A stretch of 41,100 nt of DNA from CBIFWW01 sp966186435 (GCA_966186435.1 CBIFWW010000011.1:1-41100), one strand, 5' to 3'; counted from the stretch's first letter, positions 17,015-25,474 are shown. The notes: generated from the sequence alone by a model not told the origin. Numbers and translations: made by a program.

Positions 17015-17031
17015 AACTGGTACGCTGAGTT
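17015..17031. promoter_or_regulatory. FadR operator of fadD
   Basis: AACTGGTACGCTGAGTT matches the 17-base FadR operator consensus ANCTGGTCNGACNNGTT in both half-sites (CTGGT and GTT) with a few central deviations. It lies 73 bases before the fadD TTG start, where E. coli fadD is repressed by FadR. The regulator itself is encoded at 28292-29008 in this window. Confidence 0.75.
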
Positions 17032-17103
17032 AAAATAATGTTAACGATGTGTCAATTACCTGGGGTTGCGATGACGGCAAATAATACATTCAGAGGTGAT
17101 ACC

Positions 17104-18789
17104 TTGGAAAAGGTTTGGCTAAACCGCTATCCGGCAGATGTTCCGGTAGAAATTAACCCCGATCGCTACACGTCGCTGGTGGATTTATTTGAACAATCCA
17201 GCCAACGCTTCGCCGACCAGATTGCATTTATGAACATGGGGGAGGCGATGACCTTCCGCAAACTGGAAGAGCGCAGCCGGGCTTTTGCCGCCTATCTACA
17301 GCAGGGGCTGGGGCTGAAAAAAGGCGACCGGGTGGCACTGATGATGCCGAACCTGTTGCAGTACCCGGTGGCATTATTCGGTATCCTGCGCGCGGGGATG
17401 GTTGTGGTAAACGTCAACCCGCTTTATACCCCGCGTGAACTGGAACATCAGCTCAATGATAGCGGTGCCAGCGCCATTGTGATTGTCTCCAACTTTGCCC
17501 ATACCCTGGAAAAAGTGGTGGCGAATACGCAGGTTAAACACGTTATTTTGACCCGCATGGGTGACCAGCTCTCCACCGCCAAAGGGACGGTGGTGAACTT
17601 TGTGGTCAAATACATCAAGCACCTGGTGCCGAAATACCATCTGCCGGATGCGATCTCCTTCCGTAGCGCCCTGCATCATGGCTATCGCATGCAATACATC
17701 AAGCCTACGCTTATCAATGATGATATTGCCTTCCTGCAATATACTGGCGGGACGACCGGGGTGGCAAAAGGGGCGATGCTGACCCACCGCAATATGCTGG
17801 CTAACCTCGAGCAGGTGAAGGCTACCTACGGGCCGCTGCTGCACGTGGGCCAGGAGCTGGTGGTGACGGCGCTGCCGTTGTATCACATCTTTGCACTAAC
17901 TATTAACTGCCTGCTGTTTATTGAGCTGGGCGGTCAGAACCTGCTCATAACCAACCCACGGGACATTCCAGGGCTGGTGAAAGAGCTGGGTAAATACAAA
18001 TTCACTGCCATGACCGGGGTAAATACCCTGTTTAATGCCTTGCTGAACAATAAAGAGTTCCAACAGCTGGACTTCTCCAACCTGAACCTTTCTGCCGGTG
18101 GCGGGATGCCGGTTCAGCGTGCGGTTGCCGAGCGCTGGGTGAAACTCACCGGGCAATATTTGCTGGAGGGTTACGGCCTGACGGAATGCGCCCCACTGGT
18201 TAGCGTCAACCCCCATGATATTGATTACCATAGCGGCAGCATCGGCCTGCCGGTGCCCTCCACCGATGCCAAATTGGTAGATGATGATGACAACGAAGTA
18301 GCCCACGGCGAACCGGGTGAACTATGCATAAAAGGCCCACAGGTGATGCTGGGCTACTGGCAGCGCCCGGATGCCACCGATGAAATCATCATTAATGGCT
18401 GGCTGCATACCGGTGATATTGCGGTGATGGATGACGAAGGCTTCCTGCGCATTGTCGACCGTAAAAAAGACATGATTCTGGTGTCCGGCTTTAACGTCTA
18501 TCCGAATGAAATTGAAGACGTGGTGATGCAGCATGAAGGCGTGCGCGAAGTGGCTGCCGTCGGTGTCCCTTCCGGTGCCAGCGGTGAAACCGTAAAAATC
18601 TTCGTGGTGAAAAAAGACCCGAGCCTGACCCAAGAAGAGTTGGTGGCTTTCTGCCGCAAAAACCTGACCGGCTATAAGGTGCCGAAGCTGGTGGAATTCC
18701 GTGACGAGCTGCCAAAGTCTAACGTCGGCAAAATTTTGCGGCGAGAACTGCGTGACGAAGTGAAGCAGACAGGTAACAATAGCCAGTAA
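17104..18789 (+). CDS. fadD: Long-chain fatty acid-CoA ligase FadD
   Basis: A 561-residue acyl-CoA synthetase, exactly the E. coli length when begun at TTG 17104. E. coli fadD also starts with TTG, and AGAGGTGA lies 4 bases upstream here; an ATG further upstream (17071) would add 11 residues without homology. The AMP-binding P-loop is YTGGTTGVAKGA, followed by EGYGLTECAP and the acyl-CoA synthetase signature WLHTGDIAVMDDEGFL with DRKKDMI. FadD activates imported long-chain fatty acids at the inner membrane, giving acyl-CoA for beta-oxidation and the ligand that releases FadR. Regulation by FadR is supported by the operator at 17015. Confidence 0.97.
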   Translation: MEKVWLNRYPADVPVEINPDRYTSLVDLFEQSSQRFADQIAFMNMGEAMTFRKLEERSRAFAAYLQQGLGLKKGDRVALMMPNLLQYPVALFGILRAGMVVVNVNPLYTPRELEHQLNDSGASAIVIVSNFAHTLEKVVANTQVKHVILTRMGDQLSTAKGTVVNFVVKYIKHLVPKYHLPDAISFRSALHHGYRMQYIKPTLINDDIAFLQYTGGTTGVAKGAMLTHRNMLANLEQVKATYGPLLHVGQELVVTALPLYHIFALTINCLLFIELGGQNLLITNPRDIPGLVKELGKYKFTAMTGVNTLFNALLNNKEFQQLDFSNLNLSAGGGMPVQRAVAERWVKLTGQYLLEGYGLTECAPLVSVNPHDIDYHSGSIGLPVPSTDAKLVDDDDNEVAHGEPGELCIKGPQVMLGYWQRPDATDEIIINGWLHTGDIAVMDDEGFLRIVDRKKDMILVSGFNVYPNEIEDVVMQHEGVREVAAVGVPSGASGETVKIFVVKKDPSLTQEELVAFCRKNLTGYKVPKLVEFRDELPKSNVGKILRRELRDEVKQTGNNSQ

Positions 18790-18806
18790 AGGTAACAAGT
18801 CGCCCG

Positions 18807-18830
18807 ACGCCGGCTTAGCCGGCGTTTTTT
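18807..18830 (+). terminator. Terminator of fadD
   Basis: An 8-bp GC-rich stem (ACGCCGGC and GCCGGCGT, loop TTA) followed by five or six T residues lies 17 bases after the fadD stop and only 27 bases before the rnd start codon. Confidence 0.88.
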
Positions 18831-18856
18831 ATTGGCGCAAACATAGAGATTTTACG

Positions 18857-19978
18857 TTGACTTATCAGATGATTACCACGGATGAAGGGCTGGCTGGTGT
18901 GTGCCAGGCTGCCCGCCAATTCCCGATGCTGGCGCTGGATACTGAGTTTGTTCGCACCCGTACCTATTACCCACAGCTTGGCCTGATCCAACTGTTTGAT
19001 GGCAAAACCGCTTCCCTGATTGATCCACTCACCATCACCGACTGGTCACCTTTCAGGGCGCTACTGACCGATACCCGGGTGATTAAACTGCTGCATGCCG
19101 GTAGTGAAGACTTAGAGGTATTTCACAATGCCTTCGGCGTGATGCCGGTGCCGATGATTGACACCCAGATTCTGGCGGCATTCTGTGGCCGTCCGATGTC
19201 CTGCGGCTTTGCCACTTTGGTTGAGAGCTACTGTGGGGTGGTGTTGGATAAGAGTGAATCCCGAACTGATTGGCTGGCCCGCCCATTAACTACCCGCCAG
19301 TGTGACTATGCGGCTGCAGACGTGCTATACCTGATGCCGATTGCTAAAAAACTGCTGGCAGAAACTGAAGCCGGTGGCTGGATGGATGCGGCTACCGATG
19401 AATGTAATATCATGGTGGCCCGCCGTCAGGATATCCTGGCACCGGAAGAAGCCTGGCGTGAAATTGGCAATGCCTGGCAGTTGCGCCCTCGTCAGCTGGC
19501 CTGTCTAAAGTTGCTGGCAGCCTGGCGTTTGAATAAAGCCCGCGAGCGTGACCTTGCCGTGAACTTTGTGGTGCGGGAAGAGCACCTGTGGGCCGTGGCG
19601 CGTTACATGCCGGGTTCGTTAGGGGAGCTGGATGGTCTAGGGCTTTCCGGGACGGAGATCCGCTTCCACGGTAAAACCCTGATTGCTATGGTGGACCGCG
19701 CCAACGGCCTGGCAGAATCCCACTTGCCGGAACCAATGAGAAACCTGGTGGATATGCCCGGCTATCGTCAGGCATTTAAAGCCATTAAAGGGCTGGTACA
19801 GACCGTCGCGGAACAAACCGGATTGAGTGCCGAATTGTTAGCCTCCCGCCGCCAGATTAATCAGTTGCTTAATTGCCACTGGAAAATCAGACCACAAACC
19901 AAAGCGGTAGAATTGATTAGCGGCTGGCGCAATGCCCTATTGGGTGAAAAACTCACCACTTTGCTGAGAGATATTTGA
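18857..19978 (+). CDS. rnd: Ribonuclease D
   Basis: A 373-residue 3'-to-5' exoribonuclease (375 in E. coli) that trims tRNA precursors and other small RNAs. The DEDD exonuclease motifs are LDTEF (Asp28, Glu30), LHAGSEDLEVF and the ExoIII motif YAAADVLYL; an HRDC domain lies at about 210-290 (RQLACLKLLAAWR, REEHLWAVARYMPGS). It starts with TTG 18857; the E. coli gene also uses UUG, and this rare start limits expression there. A run of T residues precedes it (18824-18833), shared with the fadD terminator. Just downstream is minE on the opposite strand, a junction not present in E. coli. Confidence 0.96.
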   Translation: MTYQMITTDEGLAGVCQAARQFPMLALDTEFVRTRTYYPQLGLIQLFDGKTASLIDPLTITDWSPFRALLTDTRVIKLLHAGSEDLEVFHNAFGVMPVPMIDTQILAAFCGRPMSCGFATLVESYCGVVLDKSESRTDWLARPLTTRQCDYAAADVLYLMPIAKKLLAETEAGGWMDAATDECNIMVARRQDILAPEEAWREIGNAWQLRPRQLACLKLLAAWRLNKARERDLAVNFVVREEHLWAVARYMPGSLGELDGLGLSGTEIRFHGKTLIAMVDRANGLAESHLPEPMRNLVDMPGYRQAFKAIKGLVQTVAEQTGLSAELLASRRQINQLLNCHWKIRPQTKAVELISGWRNALLGEKLTTLLRDI

Positions 19979-20026
19979 GGGCAGAGAAATTAACCTCGAA
20001 GGTTATTTCGTTTAGCTCAAAATGAT

Positions 20027-20058
20027 AAAAAAATCCCCCGAAGCCGGGGGATTTTTTA
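20027..20058. terminator. Bidirectional terminator between rnd and minE
   Basis: A stem of CCCCC/GGGGG extended by A and T runs on both sides (AAAAAATCCCCCG, loop AAGC, CGGGGGATTTTTT) lies between converging genes. Its plus-side T run includes the first base of the complement of the minE stop codon. Confidence 0.88.
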
Positions 20059-20322
20059 TTTGGTTTCTTCTGGTTCTGGAAGCGTGACGTTTAATTCCAG
20101 AATAGAGATATCCTCGCCTTTTTGTTCCAATTGAACCGTGACCATCTCTGGATCTATCTGTACATATTTACAGATAACCTCCAAAATATCGCGCTTCAAT
20201 TGCGGTAGATAATGTGGTTCGGAATCACTGCGGCGGCGTTCAGCCACAATGATCTGCAAACGTTCTTTGGCGATATTTGCCGTGGTCTTTTTTCGTGACA
20301 GAAAAAAGTCGAGTAATGCCAT
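20056..20322 (-). CDS. minE: Cell division topological specificity factor MinE
   Basis: An 88-residue protein (E. coli MinE has 88). The N-terminal membrane-targeting and MinD-binding segment (about residues 2-31, ALLDFFLSRKKTTANIAKER) is intact, followed by the beta-strand dimerisation domain with KRDILEVICKYVQIDPE. MinE stimulates MinD ATPase and drives the pole-to-pole oscillation that keeps MinC away from midcell. Its start codon lies 4 bases after the minD stop. It is the last gene of minCDE. Confidence 0.97.
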   Translation of the reverse strand: MALLDFFLSRKKTTANIAKERLQIIVAERRRSDSEPHYLPQLKRDILEVICKYVQIDPEMVTVQLEQKGEDISILELNVTLPEPEETK

Positions 20323-20325
20323 AAC

Positions 20326-21138
20326 TTATCCTCCGAACAGGCGTTTGAGGAAACCTTTTTTCTCTTCTTCAACGAAACGAAATGCCCGCTCTTCGCCCAT
20401 CAAACGATCGACGGTATCGGCATACGCTTTACCTGCATCAGAGACTTCGTCCAGGATCACCGGCTCGCCCTGGTTAGAGGCGCGAAGCACAGACTGATCT
20501 TCCGGGATCACACCCACTAGTGGGATCCGCAGAATTTCCAACACGTCTTCCATACTGAGCATATCACCACGATTCACCCGGCCCGGGTTATAACGGGTTA
20601 GCAGCAGATGTTCTTTAATGGCTTCTTCGCCATTTTCTGCGCGGCGGGATTTTGAAGAAAGAATGCCCAGTATGCGGTCAGAGTCGCGCACTGAGGAGAC
20701 TTCCGGGTTAGTGGTGATAATTGCTTCATCGGCAAAGTAGAGCGCCATCAGCGCCCCGGTTTCGATACCAGCAGGGGAATCACACACAATGAAATCAAAG
20801 TCCATGGCTTTCAGGTCATCGAGCACCTTACCCACGCCTTCACGAGTTAACGCGTCTTTATCACGGGTTTGGGAGGCAGGCAGAACGTACAAATTTTCAG
20901 TACGCTTATCCTTAATTAGCGCTTGATTTAACGTGGCATCCCCTTGGATAACGTTAACGAAATCGTAAACCACCCGGCGTTCACAGCCCATGATCAGGTC
21001 CAGATTACGCAGGCCGATATCAAAATCGATAACGACGGTTTTCTTTCCCTTCTGGGCCAACCCCGTAGCGATGGCCGCGCTGGACGTAGTCTTCCCCACG
21101 CCCCCTTTACCCGATGTAACAACAATAATGCGTGCCAT
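20326..21138 (-). CDS. minD: Septum site-determining ATPase MinD
   Basis: A 270-residue ParA/MRP-type ATPase, the same length as E. coli MinD. The deviant Walker A KGGVGKTTS (signature Lys11 and Lys16) is near the N-terminus, and the C-terminal amphipathic membrane helix EEEKKGFLKRLFGG is present. ATP-bound MinD dimerises on the inner membrane, recruits MinC, and is released by MinE. It lies 24 bases after minC and 3 bases before minE. Confidence 0.98.
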   Translation of the reverse strand: MARIIVVTSGKGGVGKTTSSAAIATGLAQKGKKTVVIDFDIGLRNLDLIMGCERRVVYDFVNVIQGDATLNQALIKDKRTENLYVLPASQTRDKDALTREGVGKVLDDLKAMDFDFIVCDSPAGIETGALMALYFADEAIITTNPEVSSVRDSDRILGILSSKSRRAENGEEAIKEHLLLTRYNPGRVNRGDMLSMEDVLEILRIPLVGVIPEDQSVLRASNQGEPVILDEVSDAGKAYADTVDRLMGEERAFRFVEEEKKGFLKRLFGG

Positions 21139-21162
21139 AAAGGAATTCCTTGTTAAAAGGGC

Positions 21163-21870
21163 TTAATCTAAAGGTTGAATAGACAAGTCGGCATCAGATA
21201 AACGCAATCTTGCCGATTTGCCGAAATAGTCGGCCGGAATTTTTTCGCTTAGCCAGTATACTCCGGCAATTGAAACTAATTCTGCCGTCAAATTAGTACA
21301 GAAAATCTGAGTATTACGATCCCCACTGGCACCCGCAAGCGCACGCCCGCGCAGCATACCGTAAACATGAATATTGCCATCGGCAATCAGTTCGGCACCA
21401 GCGCTAACGTGGTTGGTAACAATCAAATCACAGTTTGGCGCATAAATGCGCTGGCCGGAACGAATTGGGGTATCGATTAAACGTGTTTTTGTGACTGGGG
21501 CAGCAATTGGTTGTGGGGCAGGTGCTTCAACCGCAGGTTTACGTGCTGCGATTTCAGCCTTTTCTTTCCCTTCAGTCAGCAGCGGTAAGCCAGCTGCATT
21601 GATAATGGCTTTTAATTCAGGGTCTTTACAGCCGCTTACGCCAACAATATGCAAACCTGCGGAAGAAACCATCTCTTGAATTTGAGGCCAGTCAACCTGG
21701 CAATTCAGCGCGGAAACGTTAACCACAACCGGTGCATGTTTCAAAAAAGCGGGGGCCTGGGCGATTTTCTCGACCAATGCCTGATAAATAACCTCGGGAG
21801 GTGCATTGTGCAAATGAATCACGGATAACGTGAAACTACTGCCTTTTAGCTCGATGGGCGTGTTTGACAT
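21163..21870 (-). CDS. minC: Septum site-determining protein MinC
   Basis: A 235-residue FtsZ inhibitor (231 in E. coli). The N-terminal FtsZ-antagonist domain starts MSNTPIELKGSSFTLSV; a proline/alanine-rich linker (about 108-128) leads to the beta-helical C-terminal domain, with VRSGQRIYAP-like residues, HVSAGAELIADGNIHVYG and GRALAGASGD, which binds MinD and the FtsZ tail. I chose ATG 21870 from the conserved N-terminus; the frame is open 31 codons further upstream without homology. It is the first gene of minCDE and divergent from ycgL. Confidence 0.97.
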   Translation of the reverse strand: MSNTPIELKGSSFTLSVIHLHNAPPEVIYQALVEKIAQAPAFLKHAPVVVNVSALNCQVDWPQIQEMVSSAGLHIVGVSGCKDPELKAIINAAGLPLLTEGKEKAEIAARKPAVEAPAPQPIAAPVTKTRLIDTPIRSGQRIYAPNCDLIVTNHVSAGAELIADGNIHVYGMLRGRALAGASGDRNTQIFCTNLTAELVSIAGVYWLSEKIPADYFGKSARLRLSDADLSIQPLD

Positions 21871-21993
21871 CCTGGCCTTACTCAATACAGTTTTATCCCG
21901 ATAATTCGGGAGCATATTCCGAAGTATAGAAGGCATGTTATAGTCACAGTTATTATCAGGCAAGTCGCCTACCGGTTAATTTAGAGTAAAAAC

Positions 21994-22269
21994 ATGTTTT
22001 GTGTAATCTATAGAAGTAGCAAGCGTGATCAGACCTATCTCTATGTTGAAAAAAAAGACGATTTCTCTCGGGTGCCTGAAGATTTGATGAAAGGCTTTGG
22101 TCAACCCCAATTAGCCATGTTATTTCCCCTTAATGGCAGTAAAAAACTGGCAAATGCCGATTTACACAAGGTAAAAGAGGCCCTGAAAGAACAAGGGTAT
22201 TATCTGCAACTGCCTCCTCCGCCAGAAAGTTTGCTGAAAATGCACCTTGGCGAACAAAGCAAAAAATAA
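21994..22269 (+). CDS. ycgL: YcgL domain protein (UPF0745)
   Basis: A 91-residue protein starting MFCVIYRSSKRDQTYLYVEK and carrying the conserved GFGQPQLAM and GYYLQLPPPPESLL segments. E. coli YcgL is 108 residues because its annotated start lies upstream, but homology begins at this Met. The domain has a known small alpha/beta fold, and its function is not established. It is divergent from minC with a 123-base gap that must hold both promoters, as in E. coli. Confidence 0.93.
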   Translation: MFCVIYRSSKRDQTYLYVEKKDDFSRVPEDLMKGFGQPQLAMLFPLNGSKKLANADLHKVKEALKEQGYYLQLPPPPESLLKMHLGEQSKK

Positions 22270-22278
22270 TATTTGCTC

Positions 22279-22315
22279 CCCGGCGCAGGTTTTTTCACCG
22301 TGCCGGGCTGTTTTC
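22279..22315 (+). terminator. Terminator of ycgL
   Basis: An interrupted stem (CCCGGC...GGT with ACC...GCCGGG) with a T-rich loop is followed by CTGTTTTCTT, 10 bases after the ycgL stop. Confidence 0.6.
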
Positions 22316-22440
22316 TTATACTTAATTTTTCGGAATTCTCCGACTCTAATCGGTTAACCCTTTAGCGCACAGATTGACACCTCCCCCCTAAGCCCTGGAT
22401 AGTAATCCATACAACATCCAACCTGACGTCAGGGGGCACT

Positions 22441-23100
22441 ATGTATCAGCATCACAATTGGCAGGGATCGCTGCTGGATTACCCGGTAAATAAAGTGGTC
22501 TGCGTAGGCAGTAACTATGCCAAACATATTCAGGAGATGGGCAGCGCAACGCCGGAAGAGCCGGTGCTGTTTATTAAGCCTGAATCCGCGCTATGCGATT
22601 TACGCCAGCCGCTGGCGCTCCCGGTAGGGCTGGGGCCGATACATCACGAAATTGAACTGGCGGTTTTGATTGGTAGCACTTTGAAACAAGCGACGGAAGA
22701 TCACGTGCGTCAGGCCATTGTCGGCTACGGCGTGGCGCTGGATCTCACCCTGCGTGAATTACAGGGCAAATTGAAAAAAGCCGGCCAACCCTGGGAGAAA
22801 TCCAAAGGTTTCGATAATGCCTGCCCGATCTCTGGTTTTATCCCTGTTACAGAGTTTGATTCCGAACCACAAAACACACCTCTTTCCCTCACTATCAATG
22901 GGCAGATCCGCCAGCAGGGCAATACCTCAGACATGATCCATAAGATCCTGCCGTTAATAGCCTATATGAGCCGCTTCTTTACCCTGCGGGCTGGAGACGT
23001 GATTCTCACCGGCACGCCGGAAGGGGTGGGACCACTTCAGAGTGGCGATGAGCTGGAGATTGCCCTCGGCAATCACAATTTGGCCACCCGGGTACTGTAA
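22441..23100 (+). CDS. ycgM: Fumarylacetoacetate hydrolase-family protein YcgM
   Basis: A 219-residue FAH-superfamily protein, the same length as E. coli YcgM. It has the family motifs VCVGSNYAKHIQEMG, the metal-binding HHEIELAVLIG (Glu residues coordinating a divalent metal) and VILTGTPEGVGPL near the C-terminus. Single-domain relatives, including human FAHD1, are acylpyruvate hydrolases and oxaloacetate decarboxylases; the substrate here is unproven. The ATG follows CAGGGGGCACT. ycgN lies 95 bases downstream, possibly in the same transcript. Confidence 0.93.
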   Translation: MYQHHNWQGSLLDYPVNKVVCVGSNYAKHIQEMGSATPEEPVLFIKPESALCDLRQPLALPVGLGPIHHEIELAVLIGSTLKQATEDHVRQAIVGYGVALDLTLRELQGKLKKAGQPWEKSKGFDNACPISGFIPVTEFDSEPQNTPLSLTINGQIRQQGNTSDMIHKILPLIAYMSRFFTLRAGDVILTGTPEGVGPLQSGDELEIALGNHNLATRVL

Positions 23101-23195
23101 ACCGGTGCCGCCATAGCAATGTGGCGGCAAAACTTGCATCCAGGCGTTATAGTGTTTATAAGGTGCAGCTTAACTTTCCGGGCCTGATAAATACC

Positions 23196-23642
23196 ATGAC
23201 TGAATTACCCTTCTGGCAAACCAAAACCCTCGATCAAATGACCGAAACCGAGTGGGAATCCCTTTGCGATGGCTGCGGCCAGTGCTGCTTGCATAAGCTG
23301 ATGGATGAAGACACGGATGAGATCTATTTCACCAACGTGGCCTGCCGCCAGCTCAATATCAAAACCTGCCAGTGCCGTAACTATGCGCGCCGGTTTGAGT
23401 ATGAGCCAGATTGCATCAAGCTCACCCGTGACAATCTGCCAACCTTCGAGTGGCTGCCGCCAAGCTGCGCCTATCGGGTCCTGGCTGAGGGTAAAAATCT
23501 GCCTGTCTGGCACCCACTGCGCACCGGCTCTCATGCTGCGATGCACGCTGAGCGCATCTCCGTGCGCCATATTGCGGTTAAAGAGTCTGAGGTTGGGGAT
23601 TGGGAAGACCATATCCTCAACAAACCGGAGTGGGCGAAGTAG
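23196..23642 (+). CDS. ycgN: UPF0260 cysteine-cluster protein YcgN
   Basis: A 148-residue cytoplasmic protein (153 in E. coli) of the YkgJ/CxxCxxCC group. The N-terminal cluster CDGCGQCC is followed by LMDEDTDEIYFTNVACRQLN and CQCRNY, so at least eight cysteines could hold zinc or an iron-sulfur cluster. The function is not known. ATG 23196 fits the E. coli N-terminus (PFWQTKTL); an upstream in-frame start at 23121 adds residues without homology. It follows ycgM as in E. coli. In E. coli hlyE and umuDC come next; here a diguanylate cyclase gene does. Confidence 0.92.
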   Translation: MTELPFWQTKTLDQMTETEWESLCDGCGQCCLHKLMDEDTDEIYFTNVACRQLNIKTCQCRNYARRFEYEPDCIKLTRDNLPTFEWLPPSCAYRVLAEGKNLPVWHPLRTGSHAAMHAERISVRHIAVKESEVGDWEDHILNKPEWAK

Positions 23643-23987
23643 GATCTCATCCGGGTGCTATTTCAGGCGTAACATGTTTTACGCCTGTAGTTACATCATT
23701 GAGATAATCACTTCTTCTTAAACACCCGCCGATATCCATTCTACTTCCTGCGGTGATATTCATCACGTAAAAATCACTATAAAATAGTGAGTTAGGTAGT
23801 TATCAGTTTTCGTGTCAATCCCTTTCTGAAAACAGCGATTAATAAACGCATTACCAACCCGAGAAAATTATCATGATAAGAATTGACTTAATAGCACGCT
23901 ATTTATTTTCCAAAATTCAAATCATGACATAAGCTTGGAAAGCCATTCACCCTGCCCGCAGTGGCCTAAGCGCTAGAGTAACGGTCT
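23643..23987. other. Gene-free stretch between ycgN and the diguanylate cyclase gene
   Basis: This 345-base AT-rich region holds two clear features. A 9-bp inverted repeat CAGGCGTAA-CATGTT-TTACGCCTG (23664-23687) could be a weak terminator or attenuator for ycgN, though no T run follows. A perfect palindrome TCACTAT-AAA-ATAGTGA (23774-23790) encloses a TATAAA -10-like element and may be an operator. I see no open frame, tRNA or repeat in it. Confidence 0.5.
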
Positions 23988-24894
23988 ATGACATCACGCC
24001 CTTTTCCAACCGGAGTATTCTTCACTAGCCAGCGTTATATGTTGCTGATTGGTTCTATCATTCTGATCATCGCCGCCGGTAACCTCTGGCTAAGCCACCC
24101 CTTAGGTGATCTTCACACCCTATTGACCAATCCCGGCCTGTACATCGATACCCTGGCACTGATCTTTCTTATTTCCATTGCCTGGAGCAGCAATATACTG
24201 GCCTTGAGCCAGATTGCGGTGAATTGGGTGCGGGTGGGGCTGTTGCTATGGATCGCCGGGGCCACCTTCGATCTGATGGATGAAATCGTGTTCCAGCCCC
24301 GTTGGGAAGGGTATTTTTGCGAAGATCTGACTCGCCTCACCGGGATGCTGATCACCGCCGTCGGTATCTATAAAATCATTAGCCGCATTAATATGCTTTA
24401 CGTTAATGCCCGTAGCCAGTCACTGCGTGATGAACTCACCCAATTGCCAAACCGGCGATTCTTTATCGACACTATTAGAGAGAAAGCGAATCGCCCGCTG
24501 GGATTAATGATTCTCGATATCGATTTCTTCAAGAAGATTAATGATACCTGGGGCCATTTGGTGGGGGGATGAAGTGTTGTTCAAGCTGGGTAAACTGCTG
24601 GCTGGCATGACTAACGATAAAATTCAGGCGGCCAGAATTGGTGGGGAGGAGTTTGCTATCATTCTCGACAGTATGACCGAACAAGAGGTAGCCCGCTGTG
24701 CCCAAACCATCCTTGAGAGCGTCGGCACCATTCTGATCAATAACCAGCAGCCGCTATCAATCAGCATCGGCGTAGGTTTTCGTCTGCCGGATGAGGCCCA
24801 GGATGTCTTTATTCGCAAGGTAGATGAAGCCCTGTATCGGGCCAAGAATAATGGCCGAGGGCGCATTGAGTGGGCGACGGAACAAACCCGGTGA
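23988..24894 (+). pseudogene. Membrane-anchored GGDEF diguanylate cyclase, frameshifted
   Basis: Two overlapping reading frames together encode a complete membrane GGDEF protein of about 301 residues. The first (to TGA 24570-24572, 194 residues) has four hydrophobic helices in about 125 residues, then DELTQLPNRRFF and LMILDIDFFKKINDTWGHLVG. The second frame continues the conserved GHxxGD motif and holds the active site RIGGEEF (about 218-222 after repair), SISIGVGF and a normal end. The break is in a run of six G (24563-24568); removing one G restores GHLVGDEVL. No RxxD inhibition site precedes GGEEF. The enzyme would make c-di-GMP from two GTP. As read, the protein ends before the active site. 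A sequencing indel or reversible slippage cannot be excluded. Confidence 0.85.
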
Positions 24895-24905
24895 ACGGTG
24901 AGCAA

Positions 24906-24930
24906 TAAAAGCCCCGCGGAAGGCGGGGCT
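24906..24930 (-). terminator. Terminator of dsbB
   Basis: An 8-bp stem (AGCCCCGC and GCGGGGCT, 5-base loop) lies between the converging cyclase gene and dsbB. On the minus strand it is followed by TTTTATTG, so it best serves dsbB. Confidence 0.75.
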
Positions 24931-24943
24931 GAGTGTTTGATAC

Positions 24944-25474
24944 TTAGCGGCCAAACAGGTCGCGGCGCTTAGGCTTCATCGGTTGTACCAACAGGACCAC
25001 GATAGCCACAATTAAATAAGCGGCGAAGATACCCACTAGCCATTGCGGCATTTCAAGACCAAGGAACTCCCACTGGCGCACGGCACAGTCACCGGAAGCC
25101 ACAAACATACCCGGCACCCATTTATCCAGCGGCAGCCAGGACGGGAAACGGACCATAAAATCACAGGTGGCGAACGGGGAAGGGTGCAGCTGGATCATGG
25201 TATGTTCCCAGGCCAGCTGAACACCGCGCCAGGCGCTGTAAATCCAAATAATAATGGCCACATAACGTAATGATGTCTTTGGCGCGATAGCACCCACGAT
25301 ACCCGCACCCATGATCCCTAACAGTGCGCAGCGCTCATAAATACACATCACACAAGGCTTTAACAGCATAACGTGCTGGAAATACAGCGCCACCAGCTCC
25401 AGTGCTAAGGCGGTGAACGCCATTAAAAGCCAGGCACCACGCCCTCTGGAGCATTGATTAAGATATCGCAACAT
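24944..25474 (-). CDS. dsbB: Disulfide bond formation protein DsbB
   Basis: A 176-residue inner-membrane protein (176 in E. coli) with four transmembrane helices and two periplasmic loops. The first loop holds the redox pair Cys41-Cys44 (PCVMCIYER), the second holds Cys104 and Cys130, all at E. coli positions. DsbB reoxidises the periplasmic thiol oxidase DsbA and passes electrons to quinones. The start ATG 25474 follows AGGGAA. It is next to nhaB, as in E. coli, and its own terminator lies just downstream. Confidence 0.97.
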   Translation of the reverse strand: MLRYLNQCSRGRGAWLLMAFTALALELVALYFQHVMLLKPCVMCIYERCALLGIMGAGIVGAIAPKTSLRYVAIIIWIYSAWRGVQLAWEHTMIQLHPSPFATCDFMVRFPSWLPLDKWVPGMFVASGDCAVRQWEFLGLEMPQWLVGIFAAYLIVAIVVLLVQPMKPKRRDLFGR

